Of a stretch of 64,000 nucleotides of DNA, positions 8,115 through 16,568 are shown one piece after another (within the stretch, counting starts at the first letter, position 1; every line of letters starts with the position of its first letter). Source of the DNA: Negadavirga shengliensis (GTDB lineage Bacteria > Bacteroidota > Bacteroidia > Cytophagales > Cyclobacteriaceae); contig NZ_JBHSJJ010000008.1 in assembly GCF_042652345.1 (NCBI RefSeq), forward strand, positions 210,127 to 274,126. The letters are read 5' to 3'. The notes beneath the pieces were generated by a model, which had not been told where the DNA came from, ran no database searches, and was given only the letters and a program-made list of their open reading frames with translations. The position numbers were made by a program, and so were the translations under genes.

Positions 8115-9434
8115 ATGACTACAATTAAATCGGAAAAATACATCAAATATAAGGTCAAGGATATCTCCTTGGCATCATATGGAAGAAAGGAAATCCGGCT
8201 TGCAGAAAGTGAGATGCCGGGCCTGATGGCTTTGAGGGAAGAGTATGGCACATCACAACCCCTTAAGGGGGCAAGGATAGCGGGTTGTCTACACATGACC
8301 ATTCAGACTGCGGTGCTTATAGAGACTTTAATTGCCCTGGGAGCGGAGGTGACCTGGTCTTCCTGCAACATTTTTTCCACCCAGGACCATGCCGCGGCGG
8401 CCATGGCTGAGGCAGGGATCAGTGTTTATGCCTGGAAGGGTATGACAGCGGAAGAATTTGATTGGTGTATTGAACAGACCTTGTTTTTTGGGGAAGATAG
8501 AAAGCCGTTGAACATGATATTGGATGACGGCGGGGACCTGACCAATATGGTATTGGATAAATATCCGGAATTGGTGTCGGGCATCAAGGGCTTGTCGGAG
8601 GAGACAACCACCGGGGTTCACAGGCTGTATGAAAGGATGAAAAACGGCACATTGCCATTGCCGGCGTTTAATGTAAATGACTCGGTAACCAAATCAAAAT
8701 TTGACAACAAATACGGTTGTAAGGAATCCCTCGTGGATGCGATAAGAAGGGCAACGGATGTGATGATGGCGGGAAAAGTAGCCGTCGTTGCTGGATACGG
8801 TGATGTGGGGAAGGGTTCTGCGGCTTCTTTAAGAGGGGCAGGAGCCAGGGTGATTGTTACTGAAATAGATCCTATCTGTGCGTTGCAGGCTTCAATGGAT
8901 GGATTTGCCGTGAAGAAAATGGTGGATGCCGTGAAGGAGGCCGATATTGTTGTCACAGCCACCGGCAACAAGGACATCATTGGTGAAAGACATTTCCGCC
9001 TTATGAAAGACAAGGCGATCGTTTGCAACATCGGACATTTCGATAACGAAATCGACATGGCCTGGTTGAACAAAAACTACGGACATACCAGAGACGAGAT
9101 CAAACCTCAGGTGGACCTCTATAACGTAGAAGGCAAGGATATCATTATCCTGGCAGAGGGAAGGTTGGTAAACCTGGGTTGTGCCACGGGACACCCTTCT
9201 TTTGTCATGTCCAATTCCTTTACCAACCAGACACTGGCCCAGATAGAACTTTGGAAAAATACAGATAAATACCAAGCAGGCGTATATGTATTGCCGAAAC
9301 ACCTGGATGAGAAGGTGGCTGCTTTGCATCTGCAGAAGCTAGGTGCGGAACTGGATGAATTGAGTGAAGATCAGGCTGCCTACATAGGTGTAAAAACCCA
9401 AGGGCCGTTCAAGCCGGATTATTACCGATACTGA
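8115..9434 (+). CDS. ahcY: Adenosylhomocysteinase (S-adenosylhomocysteine hydrolase)
   Basis: The 439-residue protein hydrolyses S-adenosylhomocysteine to adenosine and homocysteine, completing the methyl cycle. The substrate domain includes WSSCNIFSTQDHAAAA and DDGGDLTNMV. The NAD-binding motif is VAGYGDVGKGSAASLRGAGA. The C-terminus is the family hallmark FKPDYYRY, which contacts NAD of the neighbouring subunit. It appears monocistronic and is followed by a hairpin. Confidence 0.98.
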   Translation: MTTIKSEKYIKYKVKDISLASYGRKEIRLAESEMPGLMALREEYGTSQPLKGARIAGCLHMTIQTAVLIETLIALGAEVTWSSCNIFSTQDHAAAAMAEAGISVYAWKGMTAEEFDWCIEQTLFFGEDRKPLNMILDDGGDLTNMVLDKYPELVSGIKGLSEETTTGVHRLYERMKNGTLPLPAFNVNDSVTKSKFDNKYGCKESLVDAIRRATDVMMAGKVAVVAGYGDVGKGSAASLRGAGARVIVTEIDPICALQASMDGFAVKKMVDAVKEADIVVTATGNKDIIGERHFRLMKDKAIVCNIGHFDNEIDMAWLNKNYGHTRDEIKPQVDLYNVEGKDIIILAEGRLVNLGCATGHPSFVMSNSFTNQTLAQIELWKNTDKYQAGVYVLPKHLDEKVAALHLQKLGAELDELSEDQAAYIGVKTQGPFKPDYYRY

Positions 9435-9480
9435 TTGACTGCTGACGGTGTCAAGCCAATAAGCGGTTTATAACCTTAAC

Positions 9481-9525
9481 TACCATAGGGGCGTTCACTG
9501 AAAATCATACTCCTATGGTATTTTT
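9481..9525 (+). terminator. Probable intrinsic terminator of ahcY
   Basis: The 9-bp inverted repeat TACCATAGG (9481-9489) / CCTATGGTA (9512-9520) is followed by TTTTTAT. The 22-base loop is long for an intrinsic terminator, which lowers confidence. Confidence 0.55.
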
Positions 9526-9527
9526 AT

Positions 9528-9628
9528 ATTCAGGAAACGGGGGAACAGGGAATCGGACGGAAACTCCTGTTCTCTTTTCCCTATTCACTATTAACTCAGT
9601 ATTCAGGAAATAGGGAACAGGGATCCGG
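9528..9628. repeat. Imperfect direct repeat in the ahcY 3' spacer
   Basis: The segment ATTCAGGAAACGGGGGAACA at 9528 and the following bases recur at 9601 as ATTCAGGAAATAGGGAACAG, each followed by GGGA-TC-GG. Partly complementary blocks (CCTGTTCTC, TCCCTATTCAC, GGTCCCCATTCACC) lie between and after the copies. This resembles a dispersed intergenic repeat family; no ORF is present. Confidence 0.5.
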
Positions 9629-9657
9629 GGAACCCGGTCCCCATTCACCCACTGTAC

Positions 9658-10521
9658 TCATGGCCTTTTTTCCATTTGCACCCCTTCTGAGAGAAAAATA
9701 ATTGACCGTGTTTCGCAACCCTCATCACTGGAATAAACCAGTCTATGGACGACATCGGGTACTTCTGTCCTTTCCACGGTCCACCTTTCCTCTCCTGCAA
9801 CCGGCCGGAATTTCTTTTGATCCCAGCAGGTTTTTACCATATGTTTAGGCTGTGAGATATCCATGCTTATTGTTTTGCCTGTCCAGTTTCTGCCCGATAA
9901 GTTTCCTGTGCTCACCGATTCGGTAAGGATTCTGTCTTTGATGGCCAATTCATGCTCAAAGGCAAAACTCACCCTGCTGCTTGATCCCACGTCATTTTCT
10001 ATAATGATATCCTCTGCCATATCCGAAAACAACTGTCTGTTTCTTCCATTGGCGAGTAGATTCAGCATCCTGCTGCCTGTGATTTCAACTCCATTCACAC
10101 TATATCCTTCGTAGGATATTTTCACGCTGTCTTTTTCGGTGGAAGGTGACTTTCCAAAGGTCAGCACGATCCGCCCGCGTCTGGTTGCAGGCGCGCCCTC
10201 ACAATTGGGGAGAATGTAGTCCAAATGCACCTTTCGGTCATTTTCATCCACATCTTCATTTTCGATGATATTCACCACCGGGCAATCCGCCAAGGTGGCA
10301 GTAAAAAGGGTGTCCCGGTATTTTTCATAGGAATGGAAAGCCAATAGCAGGTGTTCATCCAATACATTGGAAATGAGATATATCTCTTCCCCTTCAAATG
10401 ACTGGTCTACCTGTAACCTTCTTAATTCGTCCGTATTACAGGCTGAAAGCAGCATGAACCCGATGAAGCATCGACGGCCGGCTGCACCGTTGAGAAAATA
10501 CTTTTTTACAAACTTCCCCAT
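9658..10521 (-). CDS. Putative lipoprotein of unknown function
   Basis: The 287-residue protein has a positively charged N-terminus, a hydrophobic stretch and a lipobox (FMLLSAC, Cys near 28), so it is probably lipid-anchored in the envelope. The mature region is rich in beta-strand-like sequence (HLDYILPNCEGAPATRRGRIVLTF; VKISYEGYSVNGVEITGSR). Several cysteines (DCP, NCEG, TCW, GCETR) could form disulfides. I do not recognise a family. It is transcribed alone, divergent from the SDR gene. Confidence 0.65.
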   Translation of the reverse strand: MGKFVKKYFLNGAAGRRCFIGFMLLSACNTDELRRLQVDQSFEGEEIYLISNVLDEHLLLAFHSYEKYRDTLFTATLADCPVVNIIENEDVDENDRKVHLDYILPNCEGAPATRRGRIVLTFGKSPSTEKDSVKISYEGYSVNGVEITGSRMLNLLANGRNRQLFSDMAEDIIIENDVGSSSRVSFAFEHELAIKDRILTESVSTGNLSGRNWTGKTISMDISQPKHMVKTCWDQKKFRPVAGEERWTVERTEVPDVVHRLVYSSDEGCETRSIIFLSEGVQMEKRP

Positions 10522-10609
10522 GGAGTGGATATTAAACGTTTAAAATTAGTTAAATAAGCGGCAATATTTTTAATATTCTTTAACATGGGTTATTTTTTGT
10601 AATTTGAGT

Positions 10610-10622
10610 GGTAACTGTTACC
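10610..10622. promoter_or_regulatory. Candidate operator palindrome
   Basis: GGTAACTGTTACC is a 13-bp palindrome with perfect 6-bp arms around one central base, 25 bp before the SDR start and within the divergent spacer. It could be a binding site for a dimeric repressor such as a TetR/FadR-type regulator of fatty-acid genes. No regulator gene is adjacent. Confidence 0.3.
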
Positions 10623-10647
10623 GTGTTTACCGAAAAAAACAATTATC

Positions 10648-11517
10648 ATGAATCATGCCGAAGGGATGTTGGTCAAAGATGCCCTGAAAAATAAAACCAT
10701 TCTCGTCACTGGTGGGGGAACCGGATTGGGAAAATCCATGGCAGCCTGCTTTCTCTCTCTCGGTGCCAATGTGGTGATAAGCAGCCGAAAACTCAGTGTA
10801 CTCGAAGCTACTGCCGAAGAACTGAGAAAATCTTCAGGAAGAAGTATTTTACCGTTAGCCTGTGACATACGTGACTATGGGCAGGTAAAGGGGATGTTTG
10901 ATGCGGCTACATCTCATTTTGGACAAGTGCATGCCGTAGTCAACAATGCAGCAGCCAACTTCATCAGTCCGACGGAGAGGTTGTCGGCGAATGCTTTTCA
11001 TACCATACTGGACATCGTCTTAAAAGGGACCGCCAATGTGACGCTTGTGGCCGGGAAGCGCTGGATCGATGAAAAGACAGGCGGTAACTTTTTAAGTGTT
11101 GTGACGACTTATGCTTTTACCGGTTCAGGCTATGTGGTTCCCAGTGCGGCCGCAAAAGCGGGTGTGCTGGCCATGACCCGTTCACTTGCTGTGGAATGGG
11201 CACCTTATCAAATCCGTTCTAATGCCATCGCCCCCGGTCCCTTTCCCACAGAAGGAGCACTGGAAAGGCTTTTGCCAGGAGAGCTTGCTGACAAATTTGA
11301 TCCCGCCAAGCGGGTACCCTTGGGCCGGGTGGGGAAACACCATGAATTAGCCAACCTGGCAGCGTATCTCCTGTCTGATTTTTCCGCCTTTATCAATGGA
11401 GAGGTCATTACCATTGACGGAGGGGAATGGCTCCTGGGAGCAGGGGAATTCAATGACCTAAGGGCCTTGGAGAAAACATGGTGGGACAGGATGGAGGCTG
11501 CCAGGAAAAACAAATGA
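10648..11517 (+). CDS. 2,4-dienoyl-CoA reductase-like SDR oxidoreductase
   Basis: The 289-residue short-chain dehydrogenase has the nucleotide-binding TGGGTGLGKSMA motif and NNAAANF. Instead of the classical YxxxK it has the DECR-type active site GSGYVVPSAAAKAGV, followed by SLAVEWAPYQIRSNAIAPGP, GRVGKHHELANLAAYL and NGEVITIDGGEWL. This pattern matches eukaryotic mitochondrial and bacterial 2,4-dienoyl-CoA reductases of the SDR type, which reduce dienoyl-CoA with NADPH during beta-oxidation of unsaturated fatty acids. A second methionine six codons in is an alternative start. Confidence 0.85.
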   Translation: MNHAEGMLVKDALKNKTILVTGGGTGLGKSMAACFLSLGANVVISSRKLSVLEATAEELRKSSGRSILPLACDIRDYGQVKGMFDAATSHFGQVHAVVNNAAANFISPTERLSANAFHTILDIVLKGTANVTLVAGKRWIDEKTGGNFLSVVTTYAFTGSGYVVPSAAAKAGVLAMTRSLAVEWAPYQIRSNAIAPGPFPTEGALERLLPGELADKFDPAKRVPLGRVGKHHELANLAAYLLSDFSAFINGEVITIDGGEWLLGAGEFNDLRALEKTWWDRMEAARKNK

Positions 11518-11521
11518 TGTT

Positions 11522-12052
11522 TTAAGGTTCGTGCTCCTTAAAAACCGGCGGCCTTTTAAAGGGCAAGGTCAAACTGTGATTCCAAAGAGGTAAGACTTTG
11601 GTGATGTTTCTTTCATCCAATGAAGTGGTTTCAATAAAATACCAGTTCTGCCGGTTATGCGTGCCTACGGCTATCAGGTTTCCCTCTGTGATCAACGTAC
11701 CTCCCGGAACGGCAGTCGTGGTGACAATGGGGACGATGGCATGGATTTCATCTTTTACCCTGACAGACTGTATAGGGTCGGAGATTTTAAGGGAGGTAAG
11801 CTGCTGTCCGTTTGCTTTTTGTGTTTCATGGATTTGCGCAAGCATGTTTTTCATGGCACTGCGGCCCCCTATCTTTTCGATTAGAACGGGGTAGGTGAAA
11901 TCCAACAGCACTTCGTGGTCACCATGAATCTGTGCGTAAGCATAAATCTGTCCAGCTGTTTTGATCTCTTCTTCTATTTGCGCAATGGTCGTTTTTGTTG
12001 TTGCTGTCCCCAAAACAAGACAGCATAAAAGTAGTTTTTTTATCATCATCAA
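11522..12052 (-). CDS. Secreted protein of unknown function
   Basis: The 176-residue protein has a signal peptide (KKLLLCCLVLGTATTKTTIAQ). The remaining 150 residues alternate helix (YAYAQIHGDHEVLLDFTYPVLIEKIGGRSAMKNML) and strand (HAIVPIVTTTAVPGGTLITEGNLIAVG, NWYFIETTSL). That order resembles small NTF2-like or DUF-type periplasmic proteins, but no family can be named. It converges with the SDR gene, leaving a 4-bp gap between stop codons. Confidence 0.6.
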   Translation of the reverse strand: MMMIKKLLLCCLVLGTATTKTTIAQIEEEIKTAGQIYAYAQIHGDHEVLLDFTYPVLIEKIGGRSAMKNMLAQIHETQKANGQQLTSLKISDPIQSVRVKDEIHAIVPIVTTTAVPGGTLITEGNLIAVGTHNRQNWYFIETTSLDERNITKVLPLWNHSLTLPFKRPPVFKEHEP

Positions 12053-12118
12053 AGAATGGTTTAGAAACTAAAAATAAGGTCTTGGATCCTAAAAAACAGC
12101 AAAAAGACAGCAAAAAAT

Positions 12119-12303
12119 TCACTGATCTATGCCACTTGCAAAAAAGGAGTGAAGATCGCCGTTTTCGATGCTGTAACTGATTTGGATGGGATTACAACAA
12201 ACTTCACAATCCTCTATATTTCCTGATGCGGCACACTGGGGTCCAAAAGCACGGATATTTCAGCCAGACAGTAGGGGCAATGAAAGTGATGTTCAATTTC
12301 CAT
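12119..12303 (-). pseudogene. CPxCG-motif cysteine-rich zinc-ribbon protein, frameshifted
   Basis: From an ATG at 12303 the minus strand reads MEIEHHFHCPYCLAEISVLL, then DPSVPHQEI and a TAG stop at 12214-12216. The next frame continues with IEDCEVCCNPIQISYSIENG and ends at 12119. Together they make the familiar roughly 60-residue CPxCG protein, whose usual middle reads QEYIEDCxVCC. One missing base near 12216-12221 (run TATATTT) accounts for the break. The four zinc-ligand cysteines (CPYC, CEVC) are intact across the two frames. It is either a recent pseudogene or a sequencing error. Confidence 0.75.
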
Positions 12304-12424
12304 GGGAATTCGGATTGCCGGTGTTTGATATTAACCTGAGATTGACGGGGGTACAATAATTTCACCCGCTATGCGTGTTTTACTTACGTTAAAATCTTCG
12401 ATAGTTAGCGTCGAATTCAGGTCA

Positions 12425-13816
12425 TTAAGCCACTTCTCCGGGTTCTCCGAATACGCCTACCATGTTCATCAGCACGAGAATGATGACGACAGGGCAGATC
12501 CATTTGATGAAAAATATCCAGGCCCTTTTTGGAAATCCCTGAAAGCCCGGGGCGCCCATGCTGAGTTCGCTGGCATAGTCGCCGATCTTTTTTGCCCACC
12601 CGGTATACAGGCTGAGCATCAGACAGATCAACACCACGGCCAACGTACCAAAGAAGAAATCCATCATGTCAAAGAAACCGAATATATCCCTGCCAAAGAA
12701 ATTAAAATGGAAACGGTTGAAAACATTGCCTTGGACAGCCGCCAGCGAGGACGGGATGCTTAGGAGCATGGCCGCCACACCGATAATCCAGGTGGCTTTT
12801 CTCCGGCTCCACTTCCTTTCATCTATAAAGTAGGCCACAGGCACTTCCAGCATAGAGATGCTCGAGGTGAGGGCGGCGACAAACAGCAGCACAAAAAACA
12901 TGGAGCCTATGATATTCCCGAAGGGCTCAATTTGGTCAAATACCCGGGGGAGCACATTAAAGACCAATGCAGGTCCTTCATCGGGACTCACTCCAGGCAA
13001 TAAAGCAAATAATGCGGGAAAAATCATCAGACCTCCCATTAAAGCTACAATACTGTCCATCCCGGCTATCCAGCCTGATGACTGGATGATGTTGCCCTCT
13101 TTAGGCAGATAGGAGCCAAATGTGATCATCAACCCCCAGCCCACCGACATACTGAAAAAGGCCTGGCCCAAGGCAGAAAGGACCACCCGGCCGTTGATTT
13201 TGGAAAAATCCGGTGATAGATAATATTCTATACCCGCCCCGGCTCCGGGAAGCGTGACAGAACGGGCCGCAATGAGCACGATGATGATAAACAGGATGGG
13301 CATCAGGAATTTGGCAGCTTTTTCAATACCTCCCGATACACCTCCCAAGACCACCGCTATGGTGAGTAAAATAAAGAGCATACATAGCGGCACCACATAC
13401 AGGGGAGTCTGAACAAAAACCGCAAAGTCTACGGGGATATTGATCAGCTCAGTGAAAATATAGCCAATGGTCCATCCTGCGATGACGGAGTAGTAACTGA
13501 GCACCGCAAAACATACCAGCACGCAGAGGACGCCACTGCTTTGCCAGAACCTGTTTCCGCCGGTTACCTTAATGGCACCAACCGGGTTTTTTCCTGATTT
13601 TCTGCCTAAAGCAATTTCGTTGAGCAGAAGGGGCAGGCCTATTAACAGCACACAGATAACATATACAAATACAAAAGCACCGCCGCCATTCTGACCAGTG
13701 ATATAGGGAAACCTCCAGATATTCCCCAATCCCACTGCCGAACCCGCCGCTGCCATGATAAAACCAAATGTTGAACCCCACTGGCCCCTCGAAGGTGTTT
13801 TTACTCCTTTCTGCAT
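12425..13816 (-). CDS. Sodium-dependent transporter (neurotransmitter:sodium symporter family)
   Basis: The 463-residue inner-membrane protein carries the LeuT-fold signature of the NSS/SNF family at its N-terminus (GSAVGLGNIWRFPYITGQNG), covering the sodium sites in helix 1. About eleven hydrophobic helices follow, including SMSVGWGLMITFGSYL (helix 6/7 region) and ALTSSISMLEVPVAYF. Members import amino acids or related solutes with sodium; the substrate cannot be read from sequence. It is transcribed alone, with a 45-bp gap to the RmlD-like gene upstream of it on the map. Confidence 0.93.
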   Translation of the reverse strand: MQKGVKTPSRGQWGSTFGFIMAAAGSAVGLGNIWRFPYITGQNGGGAFVFVYVICVLLIGLPLLLNEIALGRKSGKNPVGAIKVTGGNRFWQSSGVLCVLVCFAVLSYYSVIAGWTIGYIFTELINIPVDFAVFVQTPLYVVPLCMLFILLTIAVVLGGVSGGIEKAAKFLMPILFIIIVLIAARSVTLPGAGAGIEYYLSPDFSKINGRVVLSALGQAFFSMSVGWGLMITFGSYLPKEGNIIQSSGWIAGMDSIVALMGGLMIFPALFALLPGVSPDEGPALVFNVLPRVFDQIEPFGNIIGSMFFVLLFVAALTSSISMLEVPVAYFIDERKWSRRKATWIIGVAAMLLSIPSSLAAVQGNVFNRFHFNFFGRDIFGFFDMMDFFFGTLAVVLICLMLSLYTGWAKKIGDYASELSMGAPGFQGFPKRAWIFFIKWICPVVIILVLMNMVGVFGEPGEVA

Positions 13817-13861
13817 GATAGGTTGATGGATTATATTAATATTAGTCTGAAAAAAGAAATT

Positions 13862-14809
13862 TTAATTATTGTGATCGGCTAATTTAAGCTGTTTTGCCAA
13901 AATATCAATTCCTTCGGTGAAACTTCTCGGCTCAAACCCCAATACATTATTCGCCTTGTTGATGATCAAACCGGTTTTCAAGGGCCTGGCAGCCACTTGC
14001 GTGAATTTAGAAGAATCCGTTTTCTTTATTTTTTTCTTGTCGAGGCCAAAATAATCCGCGGTCAGGATTCCCATGTCATAGGGAGTAAGCAGGTCCTTTC
14101 CGGATATGTTGAAGATACCTGTGGCTTTTTGAGCGACGACCTGCAAACATCCTGTAGCAAGGTCTTCCGCCAGCGTGGGCGTACGGAACTGGTCATCCAC
14201 CATCTCAATTTCCTGTCCCAACTCCAACCTTTTTTTTACCCAGAGGATAATGTTGGAACGGTGAAGCTCATGGGCAATCCCATACACCAGGTTGGTGCGG
14301 ACAATCGCATGGGGAATGCCACTGTTTTGCACAGCCCTTTCGGCTTCCAGCTTGGTGGTTCCATAATAATTGACCGGATGAGGCTTGGACTGCTCGTCGT
14401 AGGGGCCCTCTTTGCCATCAAATATAAAATCAGTCGAAACAAAAATCAGGTGGCAACGGAATCGCTGGCATGCCGCAATGATGTTGAGGGTACCGTTGAC
14501 ATTTTGGTCATAACAGGTGTCTTTAACCACTTCACACCTGTCCACATCGGTCATGGAAGCTGCGTGGATAACAAAATGCGGACGGGTAGTTTCAAAAACC
14601 TCCATTACTTCATCACGGTCAGTGATGTCCATGGTGTAATATTCATGACCATACCAGTCTGAAGGAAGCCTGCTGTTGCCTTTCCCAGTGGCTACAGCAC
14701 GGTATTCATTTTCCTGAAGGATACTTTCAATAATTTTTTGACCTAAAAGCCCGTTCGCACCTGTTACAAGAATCTTTGATTTATTGCTTTTCGGGATATT
14801 GGTAACCAT
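13862..14809 (-). CDS. RmlD-like NAD(P)-dependent sugar reductase (SDR superfamily)
   Basis: An extended SDR with the nucleotide-binding motif VTGANGLLGQKI, HAASMTDVDRCE, FVSTDFIFDG and the catalytic YYGTTK. The pattern fits RmlD, dTDP-4-dehydrorhamnose reductase. No other rml gene is nearby, so the natural substrate is uncertain. An in-frame methionine exists at 14851, but the ATG at 14809 (MVTNIPKSNKSK) places the fold correctly and gives 315 residues. Its 5' end overlaps the cyclophilin gene by 29 bp, indicating co-transcription. Confidence 0.8.
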   Translation of the reverse strand: MVTNIPKSNKSKILVTGANGLLGQKIIESILQENEYRAVATGKGNSRLPSDWYGHEYYTMDITDRDEVMEVFETTRPHFVIHAASMTDVDRCEVVKDTCYDQNVNGTLNIIAACQRFRCHLIFVSTDFIFDGKEGPYDEQSKPHPVNYYGTTKLEAERAVQNSGIPHAIVRTNLVYGIAHELHRSNIILWVKKRLELGQEIEMVDDQFRTPTLAEDLATGCLQVVAQKATGIFNISGKDLLTPYDMGILTADYFGLDKKKIKKTDSSKFTQVAARPLKTGLIINKANNVLGFEPRSFTEGIDILAKQLKLADHNN

Positions 14810-15620
14810 ATTGATGTGTAATTTCTTTTTTGTTGATGAGTTCCACCGCAACTTTCATGTAGACCGGTGATTTAGGTTTGTCCATTGGATCTGTTTCTTC
14901 TGCGGCAATTTTTTCCATAACATCCAATCCCTCAATGACTTTACCAAAGACCGTATAGGTGTCATCCAGGTGAGGGGTTCCTCCTACCGTGGTATAGGCT
15001 TCGATTTGATTTGCTCTCTTGTTGCTGGATAAATCAAGATTGAAGAAGGATTCCAATTCGTCTTTTTTTGACAGCATCAAACCATTGATGCTGTCAAATT
15101 CTTTCCTTTCATACAAATCCATATATTTTTCCCTCAGGTCTTTGTTGCGGTCCAATTGTACAAATTTACCGAAAGCTTCCTGAAGTTTCCGAATATCAGT
15201 CAGCAGGGCATCTTTTTCATACACCTGACCCTGGACAATGTAAAACTGGCACCCACTTGATCTTCTTTCAGGATTGATGTTTTCCCCCTGCCTGGCAGCG
15301 GCGATGCTTCCTTTTTCATGGATACGGTTCTTATTGAATTCTGCCGGAAGGGTGTACCATTCTTCCTGAGGCAAGTTTTCTTTGGAAAAAACGTCACCAC
15401 CCTGGACCATGAAATTTTCTATGATCCGGTGAAATTCTGTGGAATCGTAACGGCCATCCTGAGCGAGCTTGACGAAATTTTCCTTATGCTTAGGAGTTTC
15501 ATCATAAAGGATGGCATACATATTTCCGTATTTTGTTTCTATGGTAACCAGGTAATCCTTTTCGGTCGAACAGGCCGCTAAAGTTATAAGCAGAAGTAAG
15601 CCACACGTGATTTTTAACAT
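14781..15620 (-). CDS. Cyclophilin-type peptidyl-prolyl isomerase lipoprotein
   Basis: A lipobox (LITLAAC, Cys near 17) anchors this 279-residue cyclophilin in the envelope. The fold begins VTIETKYGNMYAILY, with the catalytic segment STEFHRIIENFMVQGGD and SSGCQFYIVQG, and resumes at DTYTVFGKVIEGLDVMEKI. Between QFYIVQG and TVGGTPHLDD lies an insertion of about 75 charged residues (DIRKLQEAFGKFVQLDRNKD...), predicted helical. It probably assists folding of exported proteins. It precedes the RmlD-like gene and follows hemC on the same strand. Confidence 0.88.
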   Translation of the reverse strand: MLKITCGLLLLITLAACSTEKDYLVTIETKYGNMYAILYDETPKHKENFVKLAQDGRYDSTEFHRIIENFMVQGGDVFSKENLPQEEWYTLPAEFNKNRIHEKGSIAAARQGENINPERRSSGCQFYIVQGQVYEKDALLTDIRKLQEAFGKFVQLDRNKDLREKYMDLYERKEFDSINGLMLSKKDELESFFNLDLSSNKRANQIEAYTTVGGTPHLDDTYTVFGKVIEGLDVMEKIAAEETDPMDKPKSPVYMKVAVELINKKEITHQYGYQYPEKQ

Positions 15621-15629
15621 GCTGATTTT

Positions 15630-16568
15630 TTATTTAATGTGCTTTCTGATTTCTTTTAAAATGCTGTCCCCTCCTTTGGCCAGTACGGATTCGGCCAATG
15701 CTTGGCCGATTGACCTGGCTTCCTCAAGGGAGTCACTTACCTGTTCGGAAATGATCTTTTTCCCATCAAGACTGATGATTCCTCCTTTGAGGGTGATTTT
15801 TGTGTCCGACGAAAACTGGGCAAGGGCAAATACCGGAATGCTGCAGCCTCCTTCCAACACCTTAAGAAAGCTCCGTTCTGCCTCAAGACAATACCCTGTG
15901 GCGGGATGATGGACAACCCGCGTGATTTCTTTCCGTAAGTCGGGGGCCAGTCTATCAGAAGCTTCCACGGCGATGGAACCTTGCCCCACCGCCGGGGTGA
16001 ATGTTTCCAGAGGAAGTTCCTTTATAATCATATGGTCATAACCCATTCTATGGACACCGGCATAAGCCAATAACAGGGCATCACACGCGCCATTTTCCAT
16101 TTTGGAGATCCTTGTTTGGAGATTTCCCCTTACTTCTGTGGTTTTGATGTGGGGGTAATAATGCAGCAGCGTGGCTACCCTCCGGGTTGAAGAAGTACCG
16201 AAAACCAGTCGGCTCTGACTGTCTGTGAAATCCGGAAGGTCCTTTTTGTGGCTGATGATGACATCATTCACCTTTTCTCTTTCCGTAAAAGCGATGATTT
16301 CAAATCCATCAGGAAGTCTCGAAGGAAGATCCTTCGCGCTGTGAACGGCGATGTCTATTGCTCCGCTTTTTAGCTGGTCTTCCAATTCCTCAGTGAAAAC
16401 CCCTTTGCTGCCAATTTTGGAGATGGAAACATCAAGGATTTTATCCCCTTTGGTGTCAATGGTGACGATTTCATATTCCAGTCCCTGTAAACTCAGTAAA
16501 TCTGCCACATGATTTGCCTGATACAATGCCAGCTTACTTCCTCTTGTCCCGATGCGGATTGGCTTCAT
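15630..16568 (-). CDS. hemC: Hydroxymethylbilane synthase (porphobilinogen deaminase)
   Basis: The 312-residue enzyme joins four porphobilinogens into hydroxymethylbilane in tetrapyrrole synthesis. It begins RIGTRGSKLALYQANHVADL, has DTKGDKILD, FTEELE and AVHSAKDLP, and the cofactor cysteine in LEGGCSIPVFA. It shares a 4-bp overlap with the rimK-like gene upstream, so the two are probably co-transcribed. hemE is about 20 kb away on the other strand, so the heme genes are scattered. Confidence 0.96.
   Translation of the reverse strand: MKPIRIGTRGSKLALYQANHVADLLSLQGLEYEIVTIDTKGDKILDVSISKIGSKGVFTEELEDQLKSGAIDIAVHSAKDLPSRLPDGFEIIAFTEREKVNDVIISHKKDLPDFTDSQSRLVFGTSSTRRVATLLHYYPHIKTTEVRGNLQTRISKMENGACDALLLAYAGVHRMGYDHMIIKELPLETFTPAVGQGSIAVEASDRLAPDLRKEITRVVHHPATGYCLEAERSFLKVLEGGCSIPVFALAQFSSDTKITLKGGIISLDGKKIISEQVSDSLEEARSIGQALAESVLAKGGDSILKEIRKHIK

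Noticed and set aside
13862..14851. Full rhamnose pathway next to the RmlD-like gene
   Set aside because: No rmlA, rmlB or rmlC partner is present in the window.
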